Assembly: GCA_937952285.1 (NCBI GenBank)
Contig: CALFZE010000048.1
Location: 45,388-109,387, forward strand
Origin: UBA2428 sp002343545
GTDB lineage: Bacteria; Bdellovibrionota; UBA2428
Reading direction: 5' to 3'
DNA: 64,000 nucleotides
The notes under the pieces: model-generated
The model's database searches: none
What the model was told of the DNA's origin: nothing
What the model saw: the letters and a program-made list of their open reading frames with translations, nothing else
Shown: positions 16,893-25,476 of the stretch, piece after piece
How the letters are laid out: each line of letters begins with the position of its first letter
Numbering within the stretch: the first letter of the stretch is position 1
Program-made: the position numbers and the translations under genes

Positions 16893-18137
16893 TTAAGCGA
16901 GCATCGAAGCGATCGCGGACGCGAGCCGGCGGGCCAACGTTTCTTTCGTCGCTTCGCCCAGGTCCTTCGTCTCGCCGGACTTGGAAAGAAACCACAGGCG
17001 ATTGCGTTCGCCGCCAGGACCTGCGCCCGCGCGCGCGGGATTGGCCACGATGGCGTCGGCGCCCTTACGGGCGAGCTTCGCCTGGGCTTTGGCGACGACT
17101 TCGGCGTCGTCCCCCGCCTCGAGGGCGAACGCGACGACCTTCTGCCCCGGGCGCCGCTCGGCCACGGCCCGGGCGACGAAGTCGATCGACGCCTTCGCGG
17201 CGAGCTCGATTTTTCCGTTCGCGGCCAAAGCCTCGCGGCTGATCTTGGCGTCGGTGCCTTGCACTTCGAAGTCCAGCACCGCGGCGGCGGACACGAAGAC
17301 GTCGCAATCCCGAAAAGCTTGGGCGACGGCCGCGTCGTAATCCGCCAGGGTGACGTACGGGGTCACCGGAAAGTCGGCGAAGCCGCGGGCGATCTCTTCC
17401 CCGACGGGGCCCAAAATCACGCTCACGAGCGCGCCGGCTTCGCGCAGGGCGCGCGCGAGCTCGAGCCCCATGCGGCCGGACGAGCGGTTCTGGACGTAGC
17501 GAACGGCGTCGAGCGAGGTCCGCATCGGGCCGGCCGACAGCAGGATCCGGCGGCCCCGCAAGGAACTCTCCGCGTTCGCGCCGGGATTCGGGTGATTTTG
17601 TTGGGGGGCACGGGAAAGCGAAGCGAACGACGCGAAAATCTCGGAGTGGGGAGCGATGTGGCCGTAGCCGCTCTCGCCGCAGGCGACCTTGCCCCAACTC
17701 GGGCCGACGAATTGATACCCGTAAGTCCGCAATCGCTCGGCGTTTGCGCGTACCGCCGGATGCTCCCACATGGACGGATTCATGGCCGGCACGACGAAGA
17801 CGGGCCCTCGGAAGGCGAGGATCTGCAAGCTCATGAAGTCGTCCCCCCGGCCGGCGGCCAGTTTGGCGAGGGTTTCGGCCGTCGCGCCGTAGACGACGAA
17901 GGCCTCGGCCCAGCGGGCCGTCGAGATATGGTCCGTGCCTTCGTGCGAGGGGTGGAAGATGTCGGGATGGTGAACGCGTCGGCCGGCGAAAGTCTCCAGG
18001 ACTCGCGCCGATACGAATTCGAGCGCCGAGCGAGTAGGGACGACTTCGACTTCGTGACCGGCCGCGACCAGCTCCTTCACGAAATCCGCGCTCCGGTAAG
18101 CGGCGATGCTCCCGGCGATGCCGACGCAAATCTTCAT
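16893..18137 (-). CDS. coaBC: Bifunctional phosphopantothenoylcysteine decarboxylase / phosphopantothenate--cysteine ligase
   Basis: CoaBC adds cysteine to 4'-phosphopantothenate and decarboxylates the product in coenzyme A synthesis. The N-terminal flavoprotein domain shows KICVGIAGSIAAYRSADFVK, the PAMNPSMW motif and the catalytic Cys region GKVACGESGYGHIA. The C-terminal ligase domain starts at ILLSAGPMRTSLDAVRYVQN, with NRSSGRMG. The usual PASANT-type motif is altered to GATAET here, which deserves attention because the Asn helps catalysis; the rest is intact. Length (414 residues) is normal. The outer-membrane barrel gene follows it closely on the same strand. Confidence 0.95.
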   Translation of the reverse strand: MKICVGIAGSIAAYRSADFVKELVAAGHEVEVVPTRSALEFVSARVLETFAGRRVHHPDIFHPSHEGTDHISTARWAEAFVVYGATAETLAKLAAGRGDDFMSLQILAFRGPVFVVPAMNPSMWEHPAVRANAERLRTYGYQFVGPSWGKVACGESGYGHIAPHSEIFASFASLSRAPQQNHPNPGANAESSLRGRRILLSAGPMRTSLDAVRYVQNRSSGRMGLELARALREAGALVSVILGPVGEEIARGFADFPVTPYVTLADYDAAVAQAFRDCDVFVSAAAVLDFEVQGTDAKISREALAANGKIELAAKASIDFVARAVAERRPGQKVVAFALEAGDDAEVVAKAQAKLARKGADAIVANPARAGAGPGGERNRLWFLSKSGETKDLGEATKETLARRLASAIASMLA

Positions 18138-18226
18138 GGGAATCTTTTAGCAGGGACGCCGTGTCCATCCCAAGGTCTTTCTCCGTGCGACTGGTCGCTT
18201 GCGCGGGCCTCGCCTAAACTCGCGCC

Positions 18227-19627
18227 ATGTCGATGCAAGTAAAGTTCTTGGGCGCCGCCGGGACCGTCACGGGAAGCCGTACCCTGCTGACCCACGGTCG
18301 AAGTCGTGTCCTCGTGGACTGTGGACTTTTTCAGGGCACGAAAGAACTGCGTGCCTTGAACTGGGATCGCTTTCCCGTGGATCCCGCTTCCATCGATACG
18401 GTCGTGTTGACCCACGCCCATCTGGACCATTCGGGCTACTTGCCCAAGCTCGTCCGGGAGGGTTTTCGGGGAAATGTTTTCGCGACGGCCGGCACCCGGG
18501 ACCTTTGTGAAGTCCTCCTGCGGGATTCGGCCCGCTTGCAGGCTGAAGACGCGGAGTACGCGAATCGTACCGGGCATTCTCGCCATAAACCGGCTTTACC
18601 GCTCTACGACGAGGGAGATGTCGAGGCTTGTCTCCGGCTCTTTCGCGTCGTTCCCCGGCAGGAATGGAAAGCCTTGGTGCCGGGGCTCGCGGTTCGTTTC
18701 GGTCGGGCCGGGCACATCACGGGCGCCAGTTTCCTCGAGTTTCAGGTCGAGGCGTCGCCTTCCCGGTACCGTGTCTTGGGGTTCAGCGGAGACGTTGGGC
18801 ATTCCCGTTCTCGGGTTTTAAGGCCGCCGGAGGCGATGGAGGGGCCCGATACCCTCGTACTCGAGTCGACCTACGGCGACCGTCTTCATGCTCGCGACGA
18901 TGTCGCCCAAAGCGTCGTTCCGATCATTCGGCGAGTTCTCGAGCGCGGAGGCACTCTCATGATTCCCAGCTTCGCCGTGGGGCGAACGCAGGAAATTCTT
19001 TTCCTTTTGGCGGAGCTCGAACGCCAAGGTCGGATTCCCGAGGTGCCCGTTATCCTTGATAGTCCCATGGCGCAGTCGGCGACGAAGATTTTCTTTCGGC
19101 ATCCCGAAGACCACATTTTCGACCAAGCTTTCGGCCCCACGCGCGAAGAACTCTTTCCTCGTTTCTTCGAGGAATCGGCTTCGCGCGACGACTCCATGCT
19201 TGCGACGATGCGGGATGATCCCAAGATTATCGTGGCGGGAGCCGGAATGGTTACGGGAGGAAGGATTCTGCACCATCTCAAGCGTCGTCTGCCGGACCCT
19301 CGCCACGGGGTCCTCTTCGTGGGCTACCAGGCCGAGGGAAGCAAGGGTCGCTATCTTCTCGACCAGGGACGGGCGAACGGATCGATTCGTATCCATCACG
19401 CCGAGATTCCGATCGAGGCCGAGATCTTTCAGGTTTCGGGTCTTTCCGCGCACGGGGACTACGAAGACCTCATGGAATGGGTGAGCCGATTTCATCAACT
19501 CCCCAAGAAGGTGTATCTCAATCACGGTAGCCCAACGGCAATGGAGGCTTTCGCCGAGAAGCTTCGATCTCGCTTCCACGTCGAAGTACAAATCGCTCGG
19601 AACGGAGAAAGTTTTAGCTGGGCCTAG
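18227..19627 (+). CDS. MBL-fold beta-CASP RNA-processing exonuclease-type protein
   Basis: A 466-residue metallo-beta-lactamase of the beta-CASP (CPSF/YSH1-like) family that cuts RNA in relatives. The zinc site motif THAHLDHSG lies at residues 62-70 and the second histidine in AGHITGASF. The beta-CASP region is recognised by the Asp in FSGDVGH, and by the FAVGRTQEIL and VTGGRILHHL blocks. The C-terminal GLSAHGDYEDLMEWV holds the last His ligand. No KH domain is present, so it is the short form. It is close to archaeal and bacterial enzymes that process or degrade mRNA, but nothing here ties it to a specific RNA. Confidence 0.93.
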   Translation: MSMQVKFLGAAGTVTGSRTLLTHGRSRVLVDCGLFQGTKELRALNWDRFPVDPASIDTVVLTHAHLDHSGYLPKLVREGFRGNVFATAGTRDLCEVLLRDSARLQAEDAEYANRTGHSRHKPALPLYDEGDVEACLRLFRVVPRQEWKALVPGLAVRFGRAGHITGASFLEFQVEASPSRYRVLGFSGDVGHSRSRVLRPPEAMEGPDTLVLESTYGDRLHARDDVAQSVVPIIRRVLERGGTLMIPSFAVGRTQEILFLLAELERQGRIPEVPVILDSPMAQSATKIFFRHPEDHIFDQAFGPTREELFPRFFEESASRDDSMLATMRDDPKIIVAGAGMVTGGRILHHLKRRLPDPRHGVLFVGYQAEGSKGRYLLDQGRANGSIRIHHAEIPIEAEIFQVSGLSAHGDYEDLMEWVSRFHQLPKKVYLNHGSPTAMEAFAEKLRSRFHVEVQIARNGESFSWA

Positions 19628-19679
19628 GGCTTGATCGGCCATCTTGACAGGACGCTCTGGGTCATAATGAAAAGGACCC

Positions 19680-20831
19680 ATGTTCAGGGTGGGAGTCCTT
19701 GCGTTCACGGCATTGTTGGCATCGTTCTCGTTCGCTCGTGCGATAAAGAGCGATTATCGGGAAGTTCGCGGTATTAAGTACCCCGAATTTGGCGAAAACG
19801 GCCGTCGCCCCGTTTACTCTCGAACGTTAAGTCCTCGTGACAGTTCCGAGCCCTTGCCGGGTTACAGCGAGCTCGTTGAGTATGTTTTGCCTTCGCCCAA
19901 CCAGTTGGACGCAGGAAGCTGCCTCTACATGTCGCTCACCGGGATCGCCGAGTGGTGGCTGGCGCGTCGTTCGCCGCAGGTTTCGCGGGCTTCCGAAGGT
20001 CCCCTCGATCTGAGCGAACGCTTCCTCATGAACCTGGCCGACCGAGCTTCTTCCAACAACAACGTCATCAAGAATTGGAAGACCGACTCGATTTTGGCCT
20101 TTAACAAAGGGGGCCGCGCGGCCCTGAACCGCGACTACCCCTTTACGATGGGTTGGTACAAGTCGGGCGAGAACGGCTACGAAAAGGCCGTCGCGAACAG
20201 CGCGGGCGCGGAGTACGGCCCTTCCTTCAATTGGATCGATGACTTGGATAGCTACCGAGGTATCGGGGTTCTTCTACCGCGTTTCCGCCGGGACGTGCTT
20301 TTTGCCGATCCCGAGTCCAACCAGTGGAACGTCGGCGTCATGCCGGCGAACATTGTGGAGACGGTCAAGGAAGCCCTTCGCCGGAACCAGGCCCCCGTCC
20401 ACGTGCTCTACAACCATTACGGCTACTGGCACGCGAACATCGTTTTGGGCTACGACGATGAGCTCAAACGAGAAGGTTGCCCCTTCGTGACCCGCTTCCG
20501 TGAGCAGCAGGCGAACGAAGCCAAAAAGCTTCGCCAAGAAGCCCAGCGCACCAACGATCCCAAACAACGCGAGACCCTTTTGGCCCGCGCGACGAAATTC
20601 GAAGGAACCGTGCGAAAGTTCGATGCTTCGTGGCGAGCCCGCGGCGGCTGCCGGGGCCAAGGCGCGTTTTACGTTCGGGACTCGATTTACGACGACCCTA
20701 ATGCCCCGGCTTATGACTACGACCGCCTTAAGAAGGGCGAGGAAGAGCCTTATTCCAAGCGCATCGTCATGCTGGAGTACGAGTGGCTCCAGCACATGGC
20801 GAACCACGCTATCCAGATCCTAATCCAATAG
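19680..20831 (+). CDS. Secreted papain-like (C1-type) cysteine protease
   Basis: A 383-residue exported protein with a signal peptide (about residues 1-21). The papain-family active site can be placed by spacing: Gln75 and Cys81 in PNQLDAGSCLYMSL, six residues apart as in papain, His251 in YWHANIVLGYDDE, and a late SWRARGGCRGQGAFYV segment that matches the SWG...WG...G region with Asn replaced by Asp. A charged helical insert fills about residues 270-315. It is therefore probably an active cysteine protease, though the swapped Asn may lower or change activity. A Gly/Cys-rich protein gene begins 84 bases downstream and may be functionally linked (inference). Confidence 0.85.
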   Translation: MFRVGVLAFTALLASFSFARAIKSDYREVRGIKYPEFGENGRRPVYSRTLSPRDSSEPLPGYSELVEYVLPSPNQLDAGSCLYMSLTGIAEWWLARRSPQVSRASEGPLDLSERFLMNLADRASSNNNVIKNWKTDSILAFNKGGRAALNRDYPFTMGWYKSGENGYEKAVANSAGAEYGPSFNWIDDLDSYRGIGVLLPRFRRDVLFADPESNQWNVGVMPANIVETVKEALRRNQAPVHVLYNHYGYWHANIVLGYDDELKREGCPFVTRFREQQANEAKKLRQEAQRTNDPKQRETLLARATKFEGTVRKFDASWRARGGCRGQGAFYVRDSIYDDPNAPAYDYDRLKKGEEEPYSKRIVMLEYEWLQHMANHAIQILIQ

Positions 20832-20872
20832 AGTAGAGTCCTAAAAGCTGAGCTTTGCTCGGTAAAAGTTTT

Positions 20873-20890
20873 CCTTATGTTTGCATAAGG
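20873..20890 (+). repeat. Short hairpin between the protease gene and the Gly/Cys-rich gene
   Basis: CCTTATG and CATAAGG form a perfect 7-base stem around TTTG. It lies 42 bases after the protease stop and 24 bases before the next start; GGGAGG follows immediately. It could act as a weak terminator or as a translational control element. No T-run follows. Confidence 0.4.
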
Positions 20891-20914
20891 GAGGCTTACC
20901 TTTGAGGATGAACT

Positions 20915-21319
20915 GTGAATAACTTTTTAAGAATTATGGCTCTCGACGAGCTTAAGACGCGTAGCGTTGTGTTTGTAAATGCTCGTCAAGAGGCAGGAAT
21001 TAACGAAATCTACGATCCCGACGCCGGATCTTTCATGTTTCAAGTTTTTATCCACAACCAGTTTCCCTACACCGAAGAAGGGGCTTGGCTCTTCCCGACC
21101 TTTGCCGAAGCCCGAAGCTTCGCGGCCCAAACTTTTCAGGGAGAATGGGAAATGCTCCTTTGGGATAAGGACATCAAACGTCCTTGTTCGGAGGGAGGCG
21201 GCGGTTGCGGGAGCGGCGGAAGCTGCGGTACCGGCGGTGGTTGCGGTAGTAGCGGTGGAGGCTGCGGCTCGAGCGGTGGTGGTTGCGGCAGCGAAGGCGG
21301 AGGCTGCGGCTCGGCCTAG
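20915..21319 (+). CDS. Protein with a C-terminal Gly/Ser/Cys repeat tail
   Basis: A 134-residue protein with no signal peptide. Residues 1-90 form a compact, ordinary-looking domain (INEIYDPDAGSF and EEGAWLFPTFAEARSFAAQT). Residues 91-134 are a tail of seven cysteines spaced 6-7 residues apart in a Gly/Ser background. The GTG at 20915 is chosen because GAGG lies 7 bases upstream and the in-frame ATG at 20936 would drop seven N-terminal residues. The tail resembles the core of microcin B17-type RiPPs and also some metal- or disulfide-rich tails. No cyclodehydratase or YcaO gene is nearby, so a modified-peptide role is only a hypothesis. I do not recognise the N-terminal domain. Confidence 0.85.
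   Translation: MNNFLRIMALDELKTRSVVFVNARQEAGINEIYDPDAGSFMFQVFIHNQFPYTEEGAWLFPTFAEARSFAAQTFQGEWEMLLWDKDIKRPCSEGGGGCGSGGSCGTGGGCGSSGGGCGSSGGGCGSEGGGCGSA
21185..21316 (+). repeat. In-frame Gly-Ser-Cys codon repeat
   Basis: Codons for the tail of the upstream-described protein repeat a unit of about 18-21 bases that encodes Cys-Gly-Ser-Xaa-Gly-Gly-Gly. The last four cysteines are exactly seven residues apart, and three earlier spacings are 6-7. Codons vary at third positions, so it is an old expansion rather than a fresh duplication. Confidence 0.85.
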
Positions 21320-21498
21320 TCCAGAATCCCGGAAGTCGGAAAACCGGATTTTCCTCGTTCGCGAACTTCATTCAAAAATCGCTCCACGTGCCTGGCATCT
21401 TTTTCGCTCGGCATGCGCTTTCGCTCTTTCTCCCAAGAAGTCCTCTCGGCATGGCCCTTGCGTTTCGGAACGCGGGGACCGGCAGAAAGGATTTCGAA

Positions 21499-23505
21499 AT
21501 GTTCTTCTTCCAAAAATCTTCGACTCGCCGTTTGGCGCAGATCCTCCTGGGGATCGTGACCATTCCGGTCGGAACGCGTGCGTGGGCGCTTCCCGATCCG
21601 CGCCGCACGCTCATGGCGGATGCCCTCAAGGAGGTTTACGAAGCGCAGCCGTCGATCCGCGAATCCAAAATCCTCGGCGATCACGAACGGCAGACGACTC
21701 TCTACGTGGGGCCCGCGGCCCGCAAAGAACGGGCCGGAAGCTTTCAGTGGATCGACTACGCCGGCACTTGCGGGCAGCTCAAGAATCTCTTCGAGCTGAG
21801 CTACTTCATGCCCAAGGGCGATTCTTCGGGTTGGCCGAAAGCCGCGCGTCGGGGTTCGGTGTCGCCTTTCTTCGATTACCACTACGGCAACGCGGTCGCG
21901 CAATCCGAAACCCTGCGCCAGCTCGCCGGCCGGGTCATCGAAGGCCAGAAGCTTAAGGAAAAGCACGCGGATCTCTTCGGACCCTACGAGGAGTCAAAGA
22001 CGCTGTACGACGCCCACGTCGCCGAGATCGAAGTCTTGAACGCACGCCTGTCGTCCCTCGACTCGGACGTCGACAACGCCATTCGCGGCCGCGAGCGCGC
22101 CGGCACACCCGAAGAAATTCAGGCGGCCCAGGAAGCCATCGCCGAAGCGAAGGCGCGTCGTACCGAAGGCCGCCGAGTCGTGTTGGCTCGCCTCGCGACC
22201 GTCGAGGGCGAATTCAGCGAGGTCAAGCGTCGTTACGCCGCCGCGCGCGGACGCGTCTATCCCTACCTTCGCAGCATCGAGGAGATCAACAAGGACATCG
22301 AAGGCATCAAGAGCATCTACCGCTCGATCCAAACGGTCAGCGGCGAAGCCTGGACGAAATCGGTCGAGACCCTGGCGGCTTTCCGCCGCTCGCCGGTCGG
22401 ACTGGCTTCGATGTCCTACGTGCTCTACACGGACGAAGTCGCCTCGCTGCGCTCGGCGCTGGGCGATTCCAAGTTCCGGGTGAACTTCAAGTCCCTCTTC
22501 TCGTCGGGTTCCTACGACGTGAACGACATCCAAGTCGTCCCTCTCCCGCTGCATAACGTGCAGCTCGAGATGGGCGTCATGCGGACCGTCACGCAGTCGG
22601 CCGACGCGAGCGGGTTGAATCCCGAAGACAACGCGGCCGTTCAGACGCGGCATCCGGGCGTGACCTTCGCGCGTATCACCGGAGTTGCTTCGGAGATCGA
22701 GTTCCCCGTTTTCAAGGATCGTTCGGGCGAGCAGGTGAAACCGTACCTGACGAAGGTCCGCGGCGACGAAGCCGGGGTCGTGAATGCCTTCGTGAGCTTG
22801 GGCGCCTATTGCATGGAGGACGACACGGCCCAACCGGTCACCGTGGAAGCTCCCACGGGCAACGGCGATGGCTCGGTCCCGGTTATGAAGGAAGTCTTTC
22901 GTCCGCGAAAGGCCAAGGCTTCGGTGCAGGAGATCGCGCTCAAGTACAACTACTTCGTGAAGGCGGAGCCGATGTCGGTGAGCTGCTCGATGGACGTGTC
23001 GCGCTCGCGAACCCTCATGCAGCAAAGCGGCTCCAAGGGCTTCCTCTTCTGGCGCAAATCCTGGTCGAGCCAGCAGATCACCGAAGTTCGCGGCAACGGC
23101 GTGGACTGCAAAACCCAAGGACGTCCCGGCCTCGGGCTGCCCGAGGAAGAGAAGGTCCGCATCGCCGAGCTTGAGCAGAAACTGAGCCAGGAAGTCATGG
23201 CCGAGTACGTGGCCCAGTACGCGAGCAGCTGGACGGTGCACGCCGTCACGCCGGCCCAAGTCCCGGGCAAGTCTTGGGACGCGGTCGGTCCTTCGATGCA
23301 GCTCCTTTGCGGCGGAAACCTTTACTGCCAGATCGGAAACATCGTTTGGAAGTCGGCGGAGGAGCTCTTCGGTTCCCGCTCGGCGACGACGAACGGGCAC
23401 CAGTCCCTCACGGGCCACATCCGGCGCAGCTACTCCGAAGATAGCTACCGCATCGATCAGGGCGCGACGGCTTACAAACTCAGCGTCGATTTCCCTTCTC
23501 GTTAA
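21499..23505 (+). CDS. Exported protein of unknown function with a central coiled coil
   Basis: A 668-residue protein. The start at 21499 has AAAGGA 8 bases upstream and gives a signal peptide (MFFFQKSSTRRLAQILLGIV, cleaved near ALPDP). Residues about 140-290 are charged and helical (EESKTLYDAHVAEIEVLNAR) and look like a coiled coil; the remainder is a mixed fold with isolated cysteines. It heads a run of four exported proteins, with the next gene starting 56 bases after its stop. A frame upstream to 21283 is open, but the 179 bases before 21499 have no Shine-Dalgarno for longer forms. No known family was recognised. Confidence 0.8.
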   Translation: MFFFQKSSTRRLAQILLGIVTIPVGTRAWALPDPRRTLMADALKEVYEAQPSIRESKILGDHERQTTLYVGPAARKERAGSFQWIDYAGTCGQLKNLFELSYFMPKGDSSGWPKAARRGSVSPFFDYHYGNAVAQSETLRQLAGRVIEGQKLKEKHADLFGPYEESKTLYDAHVAEIEVLNARLSSLDSDVDNAIRGRERAGTPEEIQAAQEAIAEAKARRTEGRRVVLARLATVEGEFSEVKRRYAAARGRVYPYLRSIEEINKDIEGIKSIYRSIQTVSGEAWTKSVETLAAFRRSPVGLASMSYVLYTDEVASLRSALGDSKFRVNFKSLFSSGSYDVNDIQVVPLPLHNVQLEMGVMRTVTQSADASGLNPEDNAAVQTRHPGVTFARITGVASEIEFPVFKDRSGEQVKPYLTKVRGDEAGVVNAFVSLGAYCMEDDTAQPVTVEAPTGNGDGSVPVMKEVFRPRKAKASVQEIALKYNYFVKAEPMSVSCSMDVSRSRTLMQQSGSKGFLFWRKSWSSQQITEVRGNGVDCKTQGRPGLGLPEEEKVRIAELEQKLSQEVMAEYVAQYASSWTVHAVTPAQVPGKSWDAVGPSMQLLCGGNLYCQIGNIVWKSAEELFGSRSATTNGHQSLTGHIRRSYSEDSYRIDQGATAYKLSVDFPSR

Positions 23506-23513
23506 GTCCTAAC

Positions 23514-23539
23514 GGCGGGACGGCTTCGGTCGTCCCGCC
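23514..23539 (+). repeat. 11-base stem with UUCG tetraloop inside the secreted-protein operon
   Basis: GGCGGGACGGC pairs with GTCGTCCCGCC around TTCG, a perfect stem apart from one G-T pair. C(UUCG)G loops are exceptionally stable in RNA. It lies 8 bases after the stop at 23505 and 22 bases before the next start, with TTCTTC after it. It may reduce read-through or protect the upstream mRNA. Confidence 0.7.
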
Positions 23540-23561
23540 TTCTTCAAAAGAGGTTACCACC

Positions 23562-24059
23562 ATGAAACGCTCCCTTCTCACGCCGTTCCTCGTGCTCATC
23601 GGCTTCGGTCTCATGCTCGTCAGCGCGACGTGGGGCTGGTTCGCGGAAACGCCCTCGTCTCCCGAAGTCCGGGTTTCGGAGCGCGTGCAATCCCCCCCGC
23701 CCGTTCCCGCGTTGGAGGCCCCCGAGCCCTTCACCGAAGCGGAAATGCGCGAGGATATCGCTCGTAACCCTTCCAAGGAACTTCGACGGCGTTACGCCGA
23801 GTACGAAGCTCGTCGCGAGTCCTTTCGCCGCGAGTTCGTTTCTCTGCGCCGTATCGAAGCGCAGTCCGCGAGCTTGGCGCAACGAGGCGCCCAGGATCCA
23901 GAGCTTCGCCAGAGCCTGCGTGAGTGGGAAGTCGCCCGCGAGCGGCTGCTAGAAAGCCACGCGGCTTTCCAGGTGACCGCCAAGGCCCTCGTCGAAGACC
24001 TGCGCGCGCGCTTGCCTCAGCTTCCCCTCCCTTCTTCCCCGTCCGGAAAGGATATCTAG
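23562..24059 (+). CDS. Small membrane-anchored coiled-coil protein
   Basis: A 165-residue protein with one hydrophobic segment at residues 7-26 (TPFLVLIGFGLMLVSATWGW), read as an uncleaved anchor or signal peptide. A proline-rich stretch follows, then charged helical residues 60-150 (KELRRRYAEYEARRESFRRE) that look like a coiled coil. AGAGG sits 6-8 bases before the ATG. The stop is one base from the next ATG, so translation is probably coupled with the lipoprotein gene. Function unknown; it could act as a partner or chaperone for the neighbours. Confidence 0.75.
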   Translation: MKRSLLTPFLVLIGFGLMLVSATWGWFAETPSSPEVRVSERVQSPPPVPALEAPEPFTEAEMREDIARNPSKELRRRYAEYEARRESFRREFVSLRRIEAQSASLAQRGAQDPELRQSLREWEVARERLLESHAAFQVTAKALVEDLRARLPQLPLPSSPSGKDI

Positions 24060-24060
24060 A

Positions 24061-25455
24061 ATGAAAACCTTCAAATCGACCCTTTTGCTTCTCGGCGCTC
24101 TGGGCGTAAGCGCCTGCGAGGCTTCGCCCGTCGGATCGAGAAACGATCCTCCTCCCTCCGGTCCGGGGCCGACCCCGCGTCCTAAGCCTCGGCCACCGGA
24201 ACCGGTGCCGGCTTTGGCCGAGATCGATGGCGGCGACGTGACCTTTCGCGCGATCGGCTTCACGCCCATCGAGACGTCGCCCGCGATCCGTCGGCCGGAA
24301 GGCGCGTTTCAAGATCGCCTTTGCCCGCAGCTTCGCAACGTTCATCGCACGCAGTTCCCCGCTTCGACGCTCACGCAGGTCGAGGCGCCTACGGTGCAAG
24401 GCACCAAGATTTTCGACCGCTCGGGGTTCGAGTCGACGGTCCGTACGAGTGCCTGGGAGCTTTCGGACTTCGTGATCGAGACCGTCGTCAAGGCGCCGCC
24501 CGAAGCGGACCCCGAGCACGAAGACGAAGAAAACGAAGACGGGATGGGCGTCGGGATCGAGCCGCCGGAAACGATCCCCGAGCAGCGTCTGCGCCCCCTT
24601 CCGGTCACGCACCGGATCCGCTGCGTTTACCCGTCGGCTTGGCACATCGAAGGCCTCGAGATCGAAGCCGTTCCTTACGGCGACATCGCGAGCCTCCGCA
24701 AATGCCGGCAGAACTCGGTTTTTTCGCCCGAAAGCTGCGCGGACGAAACGATCTCGCTCCACGGAATCTTCGGACGCCTGAAGGAAGACTTCATCGGGAT
24801 GGAACCTTCCCGGGATCTTCGCCTGAACTGGGGTCTGCGCGCGGCCACCACGGAGCGGATGCCGCTCGCGGAACTCCGCCGCGCGGCGGGACTTCCGCCC
24901 GACGCTTACGTGACCTACGCGAGCGTGGCCCGAGTCGTCCCGTCCGGGGCGACCGACCGCGTGGCGGCGATCGCCTTCTACAACGTTCCGGTAGGCGGGA
25001 GCTCCGATTTGCTCTCGCGCCGCTGGCTGCTCACGGAGCACTCTGGATTCGGCGCTTCGTTCGGTGGGGTCTCCCTGCCTTTCCTCGAGCGGGCGATGGC
25101 GGAGTCGCTTCCCGACGACGCCTTAGAACGCGCGATCGCCTTTGACCGGGCCTTCGCGGCTCGCAGCGTCTCGACGATGCGGACCTGGAGCGCGGCCAAG
25201 CGCAAACTCGAAGTCCCTTCGCACGGGCTTCCGGGAGCACATCTCTCGGGCGGCATCGCGTACGAAGCCTTGCGGATCGGATACGAGAAGACGGCCTCCC
25301 TTCGCATCGACATCATCTGGCGACCCCACGCCGAAGCGCGGCCCGTCCTGGCCACCTTCGCCGTCGAAGCCTCGGGGCCTCGCTTGATCGCGAGCCGGGA
25401 ACTCCGCGGCTCTCTGCTTCTGTTCGGACTACCTCAAGATCTCTTTCAACGATAA
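24061..25455 (+). CDS. Lipoprotein of unknown function
   Basis: A 464-residue predicted lipoprotein: signal segment followed by the lipobox LGVSAC with Cys19 as the acylated residue. A proline-rich linker of about 30 residues (PPPSGPGPTPRPKPRPPEP) separates the anchor from the mature domain, as in many outer-membrane lipoproteins. An acidic patch (about residues 140-165, PEHEDEENEDG) interrupts the fold. The gene starts 1 base after the previous stop. It belongs to the same operon-like run of exported proteins. I recognise no enzyme motif. Confidence 0.8.
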   Translation: MKTFKSTLLLLGALGVSACEASPVGSRNDPPPSGPGPTPRPKPRPPEPVPALAEIDGGDVTFRAIGFTPIETSPAIRRPEGAFQDRLCPQLRNVHRTQFPASTLTQVEAPTVQGTKIFDRSGFESTVRTSAWELSDFVIETVVKAPPEADPEHEDEENEDGMGVGIEPPETIPEQRLRPLPVTHRIRCVYPSAWHIEGLEIEAVPYGDIASLRKCRQNSVFSPESCADETISLHGIFGRLKEDFIGMEPSRDLRLNWGLRAATTERMPLAELRRAAGLPPDAYVTYASVARVVPSGATDRVAAIAFYNVPVGGSSDLLSRRWLLTEHSGFGASFGGVSLPFLERAMAESLPDDALERAIAFDRAFAARSVSTMRTWSAAKRKLEVPSHGLPGAHLSGGIAYEALRIGYEKTASLRIDIIWRPHAEARPVLATFAVEASGPRLIASRELRGSLLLFGLPQDLFQR

Positions 25456-25476
25456 GACTTTGAAAAGGAACTCATC

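Noticed and set aside
21316..21414. A 32-residue minus-strand frame (MPSEKDARHVERFLNEVR at its start)
   Set aside because: The sequence looks plausible for a helix but has no Shine-Dalgarno and its stop coincides with the palindromic CTAG at the end of the Gly/Cys-rich gene. Likely chance.
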